From positions 1 to 64,000 of the forward strand of contig NW_025860620.1 in NCBI RefSeq assembly GCF_002878395.1: 64,000 nt of DNA, in the 5' to 3' direction. How positions within the stretch are numbered: position 1 is the first letter of the stretch; each line of letters opens with the position of its first letter. The translations under genes were made by a program, and so were the position numbers. The stretch is from Capsicum annuum (lineage: Eukaryota > Streptophyta > Magnoliopsida > Solanales > Solanaceae). Shown in pieces: positions 23,885 to 35,400 of this stretch. Under the pieces are notes generated by a model. That model was not told where the DNA came from, ran no database searches, and saw only the letters and a program-made list of their open reading frames with translations.

Positions 23885-24094
23885 TTTAAGATAAACTGAT
23901 AATCAGACCTAAACTCCTTAACATTTTGAACAGAATTGCTTTAAGTGTTCCAACATCATTGTAAAATATAAATACATAAAGGTTAGATCACTCAAAATTC
24001 TGAAATTAGGACACACAACTAAATGTGCAAGATTGGATTAATCAACAAAAACTCATGAGAACATCAACTTTTCTAGTTAATTATTGAGGGAGAT
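23885..24094. other. Spacer between copia pol end and env-position frame
   Basis: AT-rich sequence without a usable reading frame. It separates the pol stop codon at 24095-24097 from the putative promoter at about 23700. Confidence 0.5.
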
Positions 24095-24155
24095 TTATGC
24101 AATCTTAATCATCCCCAAGGATAGCCTATTCTTTTCAAAGTGTTCCCTTCTTAAT
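24095..24155 (-). pseudogene. Copia pol, last codons (after the insertion)
   Basis: Reads ALRREHFEKNRLSLGMIKIA followed by a stop. This is the typical RNase H-side C-terminus of copia pol and directly continues the EEQIADKFT end at 43024. A 5-bp TTAAT lies at the break on each side. One in-frame TAG follows KFT at the join. Confidence 0.85.
24151..24155. repeat. Target-site duplication TTAAT, left (pairs with 43024-43028)
   Basis: The five bases flanking element A are identical on both sides (TTAAT at 24151-24155 and 43024-43028). This proves insertion of A into the copia pol gene by an integrase making 5-bp staggered cuts. Confidence 0.9.
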
Positions 24156-26619
24156 TGTAATGCCCCAATTTTATACCTCAGATTACACATGATGCTCATA
24201 ATATCGAAGGACCACAAGCCAACCCATGACTAGTACCTACTGCAATCACTGAATAATAACATTGTAATAATGTGGAAATTAGGTTGAATCTACCATAAGG
24301 TTCATAACTGAAATCAAGTACTAGTAACTAAATACTGTAAATAGAATACCTGTCTGAAATAATCTGGCATGAAAGCCTCTAACTGTCTGAATAGTGAAGT
24401 TGATGGGATAAGCCCCCAAATAACTCCGACTACCGAATAAACTAAATTCTGAAATACTGATATAATATCTCTATCCTTAGACTATAAGGACTCACCACTA
24501 AGTCTTCTGCTGAAAGTCTGGGCTGCTAAGTATGGTCAAGAGCCCGTGCGTCTGAACCTTTGATATAAGATATCATAGCATAAAAAAGGTATGCGTCAGT
24601 ACTTTAAATGTACTAGTATGCTAGGTAAGGTAAGGCTTAATGCATGGGTTCATATTCATGAACAATAACTGACTGAATAACATAAATATAACTGAATGAG
24701 AGTATATGTATATCTGAAACTACTGTAAGTACTGATTATGCAATGTTGTGTCCAAATCTACTTTATTGTTTCTAAGATTACTGATAACTGAATTACTGAT
24801 AATTAGGTGACTATTTCTGGTAGTCCTAATTCAGTGGAACTAAAATTAGTTCCATACTGAGCTGAGTAACTTGTCTGACAATCCTAATTCTGGAAACTGA
24901 ACTGAGGTTTCATACTGAGTTAGAAAATAAAACTAAAATTGTGGGAGTGTTAATCTAACTGACATACCTCAATTATTGATAGATTTAGGGTCCAATGTGT
25001 GACCCCAGTTGGAAGGGTGTTAGCACATTGCCAAGGGATACTAGCAATGGCTATGAATTAACCCTTTCTGGCAGGAAGACACTTTATCAACCCTCTCTTG
25101 TGAGAAAACTCGTATGAGATGTATCAACCCTAGTCTGACAGAAAGATATCTAAACCTATGCTGGCTACGTAGTTCTGTAATGCAGGGATTGCTACTAAGG
25201 GTCAAACACTATGCTGGCAGGAATGCCCCCATCCCTGGGTTTGCTCGATGCAAATTTCTAATCCCAATTGAATAGACACTGAACTGATTTCTAGACTGTA
25301 CTAGGATTTACTGAACTTATTACAGATCGTGCTGTCTAACTAAACTGAACTGAGTTCACTGAGTTATATTAACTAACTGAGCACACTGAATTCTGTTAAC
25401 TAACTGATTATACTGAATTCTTTAACTGACTGAGTACTACTGGATGTTATATCGCTGAGACTATTCTGAAACTACTTTAAATCTAGGTAAAAAGATAGAT
25501 TGTTAGGTATTAGATACCCCCTGGATTCAATTACATAACTTGTAAAACATAACATAATCTTGAAAGCATGATAACTAGACACTGTCACAATTCACCCATT
25601 CAGGCATTATAACAAACCCTTGCATGGTATAAACTTGTATACATACTAACATGTCATTATTTCACTATTTAACTCGCATAAACATTATATCAAATACTTG
25701 GGGAGCATGGATTATTTCACATAATAATAGTCAGAACGTAAACATCACGGATACAATAATCTTTTGTAGTTTCAATGGTTTAACATGCTAATCACATAAT
25801 TCGCCACACATGCTACATAAATTTTATTAGACTTGTAGTAAATCATAGATTGAAATCCAAATCATACCATGAACGTGAATACAATTAAATTAAATATGAG
25901 ATTCATGAAAACAATCAACTTGAAGTTTTTAAAAGAGGTTCTTGAACTCTAAGGGTGGAAGGAAACCCTTGGATGAATACCTAACATACCTTGATTGTTA
26001 ATTCTCTGAAAGTTGTGGTGAATTTCTTGGGGATTGAATCTTGAATTTGATGGGTTAGGGTGTTTTTTTAGAGAATTTGTGAATAATGAGTGAAATTTGC
26101 CTTTAGAAAGGCTTAATATCGTGTTTTGGGGCTGATAGAAGTAGGTAAAATGACTTAATTACCCCTCTAAATGCAGAATTAAAGAGCAGAAACCATGCCC
26201 TATGATGCGCAGACTGACTCACTACGTCGATGGGGTTGACGCAATAGCTGACACAATGCGTCGATATGGCGTTGGCTCATTGGAATTTGCACTGGGAGCT
26301 ATGGAAAAATATCTATTGATGTGATTAGCAACGTGACGTGTCGAGATCGAGTCTATCCACTATTTTGGATTCCCAAACATATTTCAAATAAGGTTTGAAA
26401 AATCCAAAATAGGCCCGAAGTGACCTATTGATACTCTTGATCATGATTCAATCAATGGATAGATATTTTAGGGTCCTAAGGGTCAAAAATAAGTTCATGG
26501 AAATATGTAGGCCAAAATAAAACTAAGTGTCAATACTTAGCTTAAAATTTTCTTAGTTTGGGGCCTCTTTTCATGCTATAAAGGACTGAGTTAGGCTTGA
26601 AATTTTATGGGGTTTTACA
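24156..26619 (-). repeat. Element A LTR (3'), 2,464 bp
   Basis: Matches 40574-43023. Shared blocks include AGTTGGAAGGGTGTTAGCAC, CTGGCTAC.TAGTTCTGTAATGC, GGGAGCATGGATTATTTCAC and CTATAAAGGACTGAGTT. The plus-strand ends are TGTAATGCCCC and GGGTTTTACA. Confidence 0.92.
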
Positions 26620-26637
26620 ATATCTCCCCGTTGGGAA
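26620..26637 (-). promoter_or_regulatory. Element A polypurine tract
   Basis: The minus strand reads CCCAACGGGGAGATAT next to the 3' LTR. Confidence 0.8.
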
Positions 26638-26907
26638 CATTCATCCCTGAATGAGACTGGCTAAGCTGAGAATACTGATAGACTGGGTGTATATATTGAA
26701 CATGCACAACTGAATCATGATTACATGACTGAAAATACTGATATGCTGTATTTTCATATTGAACACGCATAACTGATGCATGACTAAATTCTGAAGACAT
26801 GATGCATGACTGAGATGTTTCATGAAGGTATACATGATATGAGAATACTATGAAATTAAACTGATATCAAACTCATAAAGAAAATCTGAACATGAAACTA
26901 AGTAAAT

Positions 26908-27380
26908 TCAAGGAGCACTGTTACCTTCAATTGAATTTAAGTTTGAGGAGAAAAGGTGAGGATACTTGGTTTGCATATCTGCTTTTTCTTCTTAAGTATA
27001 TCCCTCAATGGATTGATTCCGCAAAAGAACCTTGACTTATGGAACGTCTTTATTCCTCAGTCTGTGAACTTGATGGTCGAGGGTTTGACTGGGATCTCTT
27101 CATAAGAGAGGTTGTTCTGAATATCTATACCCTCTATAGGGACTACAATTGTTGGGTCACTTATGCTCTTCTTTAACAAGGAGACATGAAAAACTGGGTG
27201 CACTTAAGCTAATTTTGAAGGCAACTCAAGTTCGTAAGCTACTTTTCTAAAACGGTTGAGAATTTGCTAAGGACTGACATATCAGGGACTGAGCTTCCCC
27301 TTCTTGCCAAACCTCTTCACTCCTTTCATAGGAGAGATTTTCAAATACACATAATCACCAATCTCAAACTCAAAATCTTT
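26908..27380 (-). pseudogene. Element A integrase C-terminus and chromodomain, broken
   Basis: The end of pol reads ADMQTKYPHLFSS before a TGA at 26908-26910. This parallels the DMRTKYPHLFSVN end of element B. Upstream fragments correspond to the GPY/F and chromodomain segments of B at 37860-38270, but they lie in several frames with multiple stops. The chromodomain would bind methylated histone H3 and steer integration to heterochromatin (family knowledge). Confidence 0.7.
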
Positions 27381-27383
27381 TCA

Positions 27384-28150
27384 TCAGACATCTTCATACG
27401 ACTTTTGTTGGCTCTGAGCTGTCTTAAGCCTTTCCCTGATCAGCTGAACTTTTTCTAAGGTATCAAATACCAAGTCAGGACCTACCACTACAACCTCACC
27501 CACTTCAAACCAACCAATGGGGGATCTACATCTCCTCCCATAGAGCGCCTCAAATGAAGCTATCTGAATGCTGGAATAATAACTGTTATCATATGCAAAC
27601 TCAATCAAAGGCAAGTGGTCATCCCAACTACCCTTAAAGTCAATCGCACACGCTGTTAGCATATCTTCTAGAGTCTGGATGGTCCTTTCTTCTTAACCAT
27701 CCATCTGAGGGTAAATGGTTGTACTAAGGTGAACTTGGTCACTAAGACCCTTTTGAAGGCTTTCTAGAAATGAGGTAAACTGCGTACCTCTATCTATAAT
27801 GATGGACAATGAAAATCCATGCAATCTGACCAACTCTCTGACATAGATCTTGGCATAATTCTCGGCTGAATAAGAGGTATGAACTGGTAAGAAATTAGTT
27901 GATTTGGTCATCTTGTCCACAATGAACCAAATCCACTTCTAAGTGGGAATACTGAACCCCTGCATAGCTCCACTAGGCTTCTGATGCTCGATCTTAACCT
28001 ACTGACCTGTTGATTACCAGCTACAATCTCTGCTATGTCTTTCTTCATCCCACTGCACCAATAGACTTTCCATAAGTCACGGTATATCATGGGGGCCCAT
28101 AGATGAATTGAGTAGAGCGCACCATGCGCTTTTGTAAGAATCTACTGGCT
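27384..28150 (-). pseudogene. Element A integrase core and zinc-binding region, broken
   Basis: Pieces in different frames. 27908-28090 carries the relic of the zinc-binding part (MIYRDLWKVYWCSGMKKDIA). 27693-27920 carries the core start (MDKMTKSTNFLPVHTSYSAE) and IIIDRGTQF with the second catalytic Asp. 27384-27662 carries FKGSWDDHLPLIEFAYDNSY and LYGRRCRSPIGWFEVGE. Stops and shifts separate them, so no active integrase can be made. The order matches element B at 37000-37800. Confidence 0.8.
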
Positions 28151-28399
28151 TACGCCATCCACATATGGCAAACATAGTCTACCCTGGCAGCGTAACACAC
28201 TATCTTCACCTTAGGAGAAAACCTTTACTTTCTGATCTCTGACTAACTCCTTTAGTTTAATGAAACTGTGATCCCTATCATGCTTTTCTTTCACTTTGGA
28301 AAGCAGAGACAATTCCAAACTATTCTGCACCCTTACACTACCCTCTACTAAATCGACTAAGTGGACACCTAGCGAGTAAGCTGGTGAACTTCCTGAAAT

Positions 28400-28874
28400 A
28401 ACTTCTACTTAACATCCTCTATGTGAGCAACAGTACCCATAGACATGATACTGAGAGCATCAGTCACTATATTCGCCTTGCCCGAATAATATAGAACACC
28501 ATGTCATGGTCTTTCAACAACTCTAATTACCTCTTCTGACGTAGATTAAGGTCTTTATGAGAAAACACGTACTGCAGGCTCTTCTGGTCTATGAACATAT
28601 CAATATTTACTCCATACAAATAATGCCTCCAAGTCTTTAAGGCAAACATTACAGCTGCTAACTCAATATAATGAGTGGGATAGTTCTTTTCATGCGTCTT
28701 AATCTATCTAGAGGCATAGGCTATGACCTTACCTCTATGCATCAAAACATACCCAAATCCAACTCTGGAAGCATCACAATATACCACAAATTCATCTGAA
28801 CCATTTGGTAGAGTCAAAACTGGGGTTGAAGTGAGTCGAGTCTTTAACTCCTGAAAACTCTTCTCACAAGAATC
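28400..28874 (-). pseudogene. Element A RNase H, broken
   Basis: The minus-strand reading parallels element B's RNase H, with the [17 protein letters not shown] and NYPTHYIELAAVMFALKTWR motifs visible. Stops interrupt it. It directly follows the reverse transcriptase. RNase H removes the RNA template during cDNA synthesis. Confidence 0.75.
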
Positions 28875-29640
28875 TTACTGCTGGAATTTGACTTTCTTCT
28901 GAGTCAATCTGTACATGGGGAATGCAATTGACAAGAATCCCTCAACAAACCATCGGTAATAGCCAATAACACCCAAGAAACTCCTGATATCTGATAGAGA
29001 GATGGGTATGGGATAGTTTCTCACTACTTTAGTCTTTTGAGGGTCAACTCTAATGCCATCAGCGGAAATGATATGACAAAGAAAAGCTATTGACCTTATC
29101 CAAAATTTGCATTTACTGAATTTAGTGAACAACTGATGGGCTTTGAGGGTTTGTAACACTATTTTGAGATGGTCTGCATGATCACTTTTATTGTGGGAGT
29201 AGACAAGAATGTCATCAATGAAGACTATGGAGAATATGTCCAAGTACTGCTTGAACACACAGTTCTTCAAGTCCGTGAAGGCTTCTAGGGAATTGGTAAA
29301 ACCAAATGATAGGACTAAGAATTTTGTGACCATATCGAGTTCTAAAAGCTATTTTTCAAAATGTCACATTCTCTGACTCTAAGATGATGGTAGCCTGATC
29401 TGAGGTCTATCTTAGAAAAGTAGTTGATACCCTAAAGTTGGGCAAATAGGTCATCGATTATGAAAAGTGTATACTTGTTCTTGATTATGAATTTATTTAG
29501 CTGATGGTAGTCTATAAACATTCTAAGAGAATCATCTTTGTTTTGTACAAATAGAACTAGTGCACCCCAAGAGGATACACTGGGTCTGATAAATCCCTGA
29601 TCTAGGAGATCCTTCAACTATTCTTTTAACTCTTTGATTT
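28875..29640 (-). pseudogene. Element A reverse transcriptase, broken
   Basis: The N-terminal part at 29432-29617 has [18 protein letters not shown] and a FIDYHQLNK block. After a damaged stretch, 28875-29333 gives 152 residues with the catalytic FIDDILVYS (about 29199-29225), HAQLFTKFSKCKFW-like and DIRSFLGVIGYYRWF blocks, and MYRLTQKKV at the C-terminus. FIDD is the usual gypsy form of the YxDD active site. A frame break between the two pieces removes the middle palm. Confidence 0.85.
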
Positions 29641-29949
29641 TTACTAGAGCCATTAATGGCGGAATAGAGATAGGCTGAGTATCTGGAAGAAGGTTTATTC
29701 CAAAGTTAATTTCCTTCTTGGAAGGGACTCTAGGAAGATCTTTGGGAAACACATTTGGAAATTTACATGCTACTAATGTTGACCTAAGATTAGAGGTCTT
29801 TGAACTAGAGTCTCGAACTCAAATGAGATGATAGAGACATCCCTTAGATATCATTTTTCTCCCCCTAAGGTAAGAAATAAACTGACCCCTAAGTGCTGAA
29901 GTACTAACCCTCCACTGTAGATACATTCATTTGAAAACTGAAATTAGAC
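29641..29949. other. Element A linker between protease and reverse transcriptase
   Basis: Corresponds to the same-position linker in element B (35106-35400). Broken frames, with no distinct domain visible. Confidence 0.5.
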
Positions 29950-30304
29950 AATTTTGTTTCTCCAATCAATTGAATAATATCATGAATGAATCAAATCCAT
30001 GCCATGAATGAAATTAAAATCTGTCATCTCTAGCGCTACTAAGTCTGTTGAAGTAACTTTCTAAGTTACCATAATCGGATAGTTCCTCAATACCCGCCGG
30101 GCTATGATAGATTTACCCACTGGGGTAGAGACAGAGAAGGGCTACTGAGAAGGGATCTGCTAGAATTTTAGGACTGACTCCAAAGTCAACAGCTATATAA
30201 GGAGTTACAAATGATAAAGAAGCTCCTGGATCTAGCAAAGCATAAATATGTAAATGATAAACTTGTGATGTACCAGTGACTACATCATGAGAACTTTACT
30301 GATG
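29950..30304 (-). pseudogene. Element A aspartic protease, broken
   Basis: The minus-strand reading has LLDPGASLSFVTPYIAVDFG around 30160-30250, a good retropepsin active site (Asp-x-Gly-Ala-Ser). The frame is lost shortly afterwards. The protease would cut the gag-pol precursor. It lies between the gag zinc knuckle and the reverse transcriptase, as in all chromoviruses. Confidence 0.8.
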
Positions 30305-31263
30305 CTATTGGGACTGGAGTGCATAGATTCTGTTTGGGCACTGCAACACTAGTGTCATTGGAAGTGGCACCCTACTGAATTGGACGACCGAACTGAGTTG
30401 GGAGATGATTATGTTGAATCTACGAACCCACCCGAGGACACTCCCTAACCCTATGGCCTGGCTTGACAGATCTAAAACATACATCACTGCCAGCCCTACA
30501 GACACCCCAATGGTTTTTGCCACACTTTTGGCAAAGAGGATTTATTCGGGCACCGCTAACACTACCCGGGGGTTTAGGGCTTGGTGCCCTATCTTTATTA
30601 TCGTCTATGAATTTTGGCACTGGAGCACTAGCTGAGGAAGGAGCTGGAACTGAGGATTTTGGGTGGAATTAAGAATGATTTCCACCTTCTGACTTATGCT
30701 AGGTGAAGTTGAAGCTATTTGTTCTAGCTTTCTTGTTCTCCTTCCTCTTTTCTTATTCTTAGCCTCATCTATCTTCTTAGTATGGACCATGAGCCTGGAT
30801 ATGTCTATCTATTTAATAAACATTGCGGTACTACACTCCTTGACAATACTGTTAGACATACTAGACATAAACTTACTTATCTTAGATCTTTTATCTGCTA
30901 CCACATGAGGGGCATATCTATCCAACTGAGTAAACCTGAGAGAGTACTCTTTTGCTATCATATTTCCCTACTTTAGATTAATAAACTCCAAAATGTTAGC
31001 TTTTCTCAACTTTAGTGGGAAGAACCTATCCAAAAAAAAAGTGGCAAATTCTTCCTATTCTATGGGTCCTGAATTTTTGCCCCTATCTATCTTGCACTAC
31101 TTAAACTATATATGAGCCAAATATTGCAACTGATATGTAGCTAACTCGGACTCTCACTAGAATTCACCCCCATGATATTTGTGACTTTCTACACTATGTT
31201 AAGGAATTCCTATAGGTCCTCACCTGACTTAGACCCTATAAATGATGGAGGATTCATTCGGGC
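30305..31263 (-). pseudogene. Element A gag, 3' part with zinc knuckle
   Basis: From 31263 the minus strand reads MNPPSFIGSKSGED, then broken gag sequence. At 30420-30620 comes the nucleic-acid-binding end CQKCGKNHWGVC followed by CFRSVKPGHRVREC. The first knuckle keeps CCHC spacing. In the second the second Cys is Ser, so metal binding would be impaired. The gene's first ~70 codons are on the other side of element B, at 40135-40352. Confidence 0.85.
31259..31263. repeat. Target-site duplication of element B, CGGGC (pairs with CAGGC at 40135-40139)
   Basis: Five-base flanks differ at one position. Removing element B makes the gag frame of element A continuous in content, which independently confirms the insertion point. 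Confidence 0.85.
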
Positions 31264-33462
31264 TGTAATACCCCATATTTCCCTAGCATAATATAATTCC
31301 TAGTGCATGAGTATTCGTATATGAAATTTTTGAAACACTTATTATTTTTTAGTTTAGTACCTGCCATTTCATAAGATATTGAATTAGCTTTCCAACGATA
31401 TAAAATTTTTCCAATTCTGATAACCGGGTAAGAAATATGGCAATTTTAAGTTTCTATCATTAAACACCGTCATTTTACCTATCAGCGCATCGTGGAGAGA
31501 GTTAAATAGCAATTGTCAATTTTCTGTGAGGTATCACAATGTTGGCGCGATGCACCATAGGCCAATTTGGTATTTGTCATTTTCTAGTGTTGTAGCGCGA
31601 TGCCACCGCTTCGCGGAGAACTTTCAGGTCCTAATCAGTGAAGGATCGCTATTTCCCCGCATCGCGCCCTAGAACAGTTTCCCAATTGTTAGTTTCTGAT
31701 GACACAACGTGATAGCACCACGTCACGCCAGGGACCCAAATCAAAAAATTTTCACGAAAATCTAATATTTCGTCTAGGGTTAAAGCAGTCTTATCCTATT
31801 TTTTTATTAATTTCTACCAAAATTCAAGAGCTTTCTCTCTAAATTACAAACCCTAGCTCTCAAGAAACCAAGAGCAATCTCAAGAATTCACCCAAGAACT
31901 TTGAGAAATTCATCTGTTAAGGTATGTTAGATGTTCATTCATGGATTCATTTCATCCATGGAGCTCAACTAACCTTTTTAATTATAAAGTTATGATCTTT
32001 TTAAGTACTTTGATTTTAAATCATGATTTCATCTATTAATCTCCATGAACTTTGATTTAATACCATTTTATAATGAAGTTATTGTCGTTATTTGATTTCT
32101 TATGTTTTAGTGTTATCATTTGTTAAATTAAATCATGACTTAGTGTTTTCCATGATAATTTTATGTCAATTATGCCCGTTATTTAGTAATTCTATGATTA
32201 TTTTAAACCATGAACTGTAAGTGTTTGATAAAATGCCTACAAGACCAATTGATTTAATAAGAGTCTTCATGCTATGTCCTTCAATATTTTAGTGTCATGC
32301 TACTGCTATTGTTTTGAGTCATAGGGGTAAGATTAAGCACCGGGCGAGGGTAGGGATGGCGGCTTCCCCGTCAGATAGGCAGAGTCATTAGCAGTAGTCT
32401 CTGTACTCCAGAACTGCTTAGCCAGTGTAGGATATGAGTAGTCACCAGTCAAATTAGGCTTGACTATCTAACAGGGGTCACCCATCAGATCAAGCTTAAC
32501 ACCCTTAGTCCTTTGGACATGATATCAGTTTAGTAGATCCACACAGCCAGTGTTAGTACCAGTGGCATAGTATTAACACCCTTCTAACTGGGATTATAGT
32601 TTGGATTCCGATTAGCTTAGATTGGGGAATATTGGTTAGATGATACCTCCCACAGCCTCAGACATAGTCTCAGTCATAGTTCCAGTTCAGTTCTTCAGTC
32701 TTAGTATTGGTTGACCAAAGCATAAAGATTCCAGTTATTTATAGTATTTCAGTTTACAGATTTTATCCAGTTCATGTCATATGCTTGGTCATGCATCCTC
32801 AGTGTCTACAGATTTTCATGTATTTTTAATATTTTATAGGCTTTCATGCATGTTTAGTATCTCCAAATTTTATTCCCTCTATTTAGTATTCCATACTTTA
32901 TATGTATATTTAGATAGATCATTACTCCTATTCATGAAACCTTACATGTTAGCCTACCTTATTTAGCATACCATTAAATTCAAAGTACTAATCGCATACC
33001 TTTCTTTTTCCCTATGATATCTCATAGCATAGGTATTGATGCTCAGTTCACGGATCACCCTTAGACCCTCAAATTCTTAGCAGTACAGTAGTAGTGGTGA
33101 GTCCTCATCATCCGAGGACAAACTATCTTATTTCATGTCTTTATTCGAGTAGTCAGTAGAGTTAGTTGGGGACTTGTCCCATCAACTCTCATTTAGTCGG
33201 TCTTAGTGTCTATTCAGACATTACAGTCAGTTAGTTGTTTAATTTATCAGTACTTTATCAAATTCAGACAGTCGTTTTCCTTGATTTATATTTCAATTTA
33301 TTTTAGATATTTTAAAACCTTCTGGCACTTTAGTTATCCTTCCGCAAATTCATGATTATATTATTCAGTGCTCACAGTAGGTACCACCTCATGGGTTGGC
33401 TTGTGGTTCGTTAGAATTGTAAAAACCATGTAATAATTAGGGGGTACTCTTGGGTTGTTACA
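31264..33462 (+). repeat. Element B 5' LTR, 2,199 bp
   Basis: TGTAATACCCC to GTTGTTACA. Contains GCTTTCCAACGATATAAAAT (31388 region), a CG-rich patch at 31485-31735, and the GAGCTTTCTCTCTAAATTAC segment. Promoter and polyadenylation signals cannot be placed with confidence. Confidence 0.92.
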
Positions 33463-33465
33463 AAC

Positions 33466-33484
33466 TTGGTATCAGAGCCTAAGG
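33466..33484 (+). promoter_or_regulatory. Element B primer-binding site
   Basis: TTGGTATCAGAGCCTAAGG begins four bases after the LTR. It is complementary to the 3' end of plant initiator-Met tRNA in the first 12 or so bases. Minus-strand DNA synthesis starts here. Confidence 0.85.
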
Positions 33485-33685
33485 TTTTAAAGTGTCTTAG
33501 GAAATCTAAAAGTCACGTCGAGTAGAGTCTTGTGCATGGGTGTGTAGCGCACCACACTTATGGACGAGAGGCTGCAAGGTATTTAGGAAAAGTTTCCCTT
33601 CTTTCAAGTATTCATGTTGTGCGAGTGAGCATGAGCTCAAGTTAAACTCTTAGTCTAATCCATTTCTTCCTTACATTTATAGAAC

Positions 33686-34910
33686 ATGCCTCCCAAGAAG
33701 AAATTAAGAAGAACAGGAACTTAGACATCCCCTCATCCCGTCCAAGCATATCTTCTGGACGAGTATATCTCTTACACAGAATTCAAGACTGCGTTCACTA
33801 CTCTAGCAAACTCTGTAGCAGAACAGAATAAATGGCTACCTACTGTTCTGGCCAACCCAGTGACCAATACTATTGCAACTAAAATTTAGGATTTTACCCA
33901 AATGAATCCTCCTTCTTTCATGGGATCTAAGTCTGAAGAGGATCCACAGGAATTCTTAGATATAGTTCAGAATGTCACGGATGCTATGGGGGTGATGTCT
34001 AGTCAGAATGTCGAGTTGGCTGCATATCAATTACAGGATGTATCCCATACTTGGTTTAAGTAGTGAAAAGTTGATAGAGGTATTGATGTAGGGCCTATAG
34101 AATTGGAAGAGTTTGCCACAGTTTTCTTGGAAATATTCATTCCATTTGAGTTCAGATAGGCCAAAGTGTTAGAGTTCATTAATTTAAGGTAAGGTAGCAT
34201 GAGTGTGAGGGAGTATTCTCTTAAGTTCACTCATTTAGATAGATATTCTCCACATGTGGTAGATTACAGTAGGTCCAAGATGAGTAAGTTTATGTCTGGT
34301 GTATCTGATAGTGTGGTCAAGGAGTGTAGGATTGCAATCCTTATTTATGAGATAGACTTATCTAGACTGATGGTCCTTGCTTAATAGATAGAGAAGCAAA
34401 ATATGAAGGAGAGGGAGAGAGTAAAAAAATAGCTAGGACGGGGAGTTTTAATTTTAATCAGCCAAAGTCAGAAGGTGGTAAATGTCCTCAGTTTTAGTAG
34501 AGGTCTTCTGCCCCAGTACCTTCTTCAGATAGTGCCCCAGTACCCAAATTTAGAAACAACAGTTGCGATAGGGCACTAGGCTGTAAGTCCTAGGTCAGTG
34601 TTGGTAGTTCTTATACCAATCCTTTATGTCAAAAATATTGTAGACACCATCAGGGTAAGTGTAGAACGGGTAGTAATATGTACTTCGGGTGTGGCAAGCT
34701 AGGCCATCGGATTTGGGAGTGTCGGTAGTTGCTTAGAAAGGTAGGTATGCACACCACCAGGGCAAATCCCATCATTCCTCAGTTCCATTCGACCGCCCAA
34801 CTCAGTAGGGTGCCACTTCTAATGCTACCAGTGGTCAGCGTTCGACCAAATTATATGCTCTTCAGTCCCATCAAGATTGGGAAAATTCTCCTGACGTAGT
34901 TACTGGTACG
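33686..34910 (+). pseudogene. Element B gag, decayed
   Basis: Starts at ATG 33686 (MPPKKKLRRTGT), after a 200-base leader. Recognisable parts are DFTQMNPPSFMGSKSEEDPQ, a core with MSVREYSLKFTHLD and MSKFMSGVSDSVVKECR (34199-34384), and a zinc-knuckle region at 34620-34730. In that region CQKYCRHHQGKC is followed by YFGCGKLGHRIWEC, where the first Cys of the second knuckle is Tyr. At least six in-frame TAG/TAA codons occur, mostly where relatives have Gln. Gag would form the particle and package RNA. Confidence 0.85.
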
Positions 34911-35105
34911 TTGCAAGTCTTTCACTTATATGTTTATGCTTTACTAGACCATGGAGATTTTCTTTCTTTTGTAACCCCATATATAGTTGTCAATTTTGGA
35001 GTTAGTCCCGAAACTCTAACAGAGCCCTTTTCAGTGCCTACCTCAGTAGGTGTTTCCATCATAGCCAGGCAGGTAAACAAGAACTATTTGATCACAATAT
35101 CTTAA
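34911..35105 (+). pseudogene. Element B aspartic protease, active site altered
   Basis: Reads FHLYVYALLDHGDFLSFV, then TPYIVVNFGVSPETL. The retropepsin motif Asp-x-Gly-Ala-Ser seen in element A is Asp-His-Gly-Asp-Phe here, so Ala and Ser of the motif are changed and activity is unlikely. A stop follows at 35103. The LEMTNFDVILGMDWLH flap-side segment lies in the next stretch (to ~35190). Confidence 0.8.
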
Positions 35106-35400
35106 AAATTTAGCGTAGTTGATCTCATGGAGTTAGAGATGACAAACTTTGATGTCATTCTCGGCATGGATTGGCTCCACTCATGCTATGTCTTAGTTGA
35201 TTGTAGTAAAAAAATAGTTTATTTTTAGTTTCCAAATAAACCAGTCCTTGAATAGATGGTAGTACTATAACTCTTAGGGGTCAGTTGATTTCGTACCTTA
35301 GAGCCAGAAAGATGATATCGAAGGGGTATATTTACCATCTTGTGTGAGTTAAAGACACTGACTCAGAAACTACTACTCTTGAGCTAGTCCCAGTAGTAAA
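35106..35400 (+). pseudogene. Element B protease end and pol linker, decayed
   Basis: Contains FDVILGMDWLHSCYVLVDCS, the conserved protease C-terminal block, followed by a stop-rich stretch up to the reverse transcriptase start. No further domain is visible. Confidence 0.6.

Noticed and set aside
30405..30976. Overlapping plus-strand frames rich in Leu and Thr near 30.4-31.0 kb
   Set aside because: They are the antisense reading of element A gag, which holds the zinc knuckle on the minus strand.
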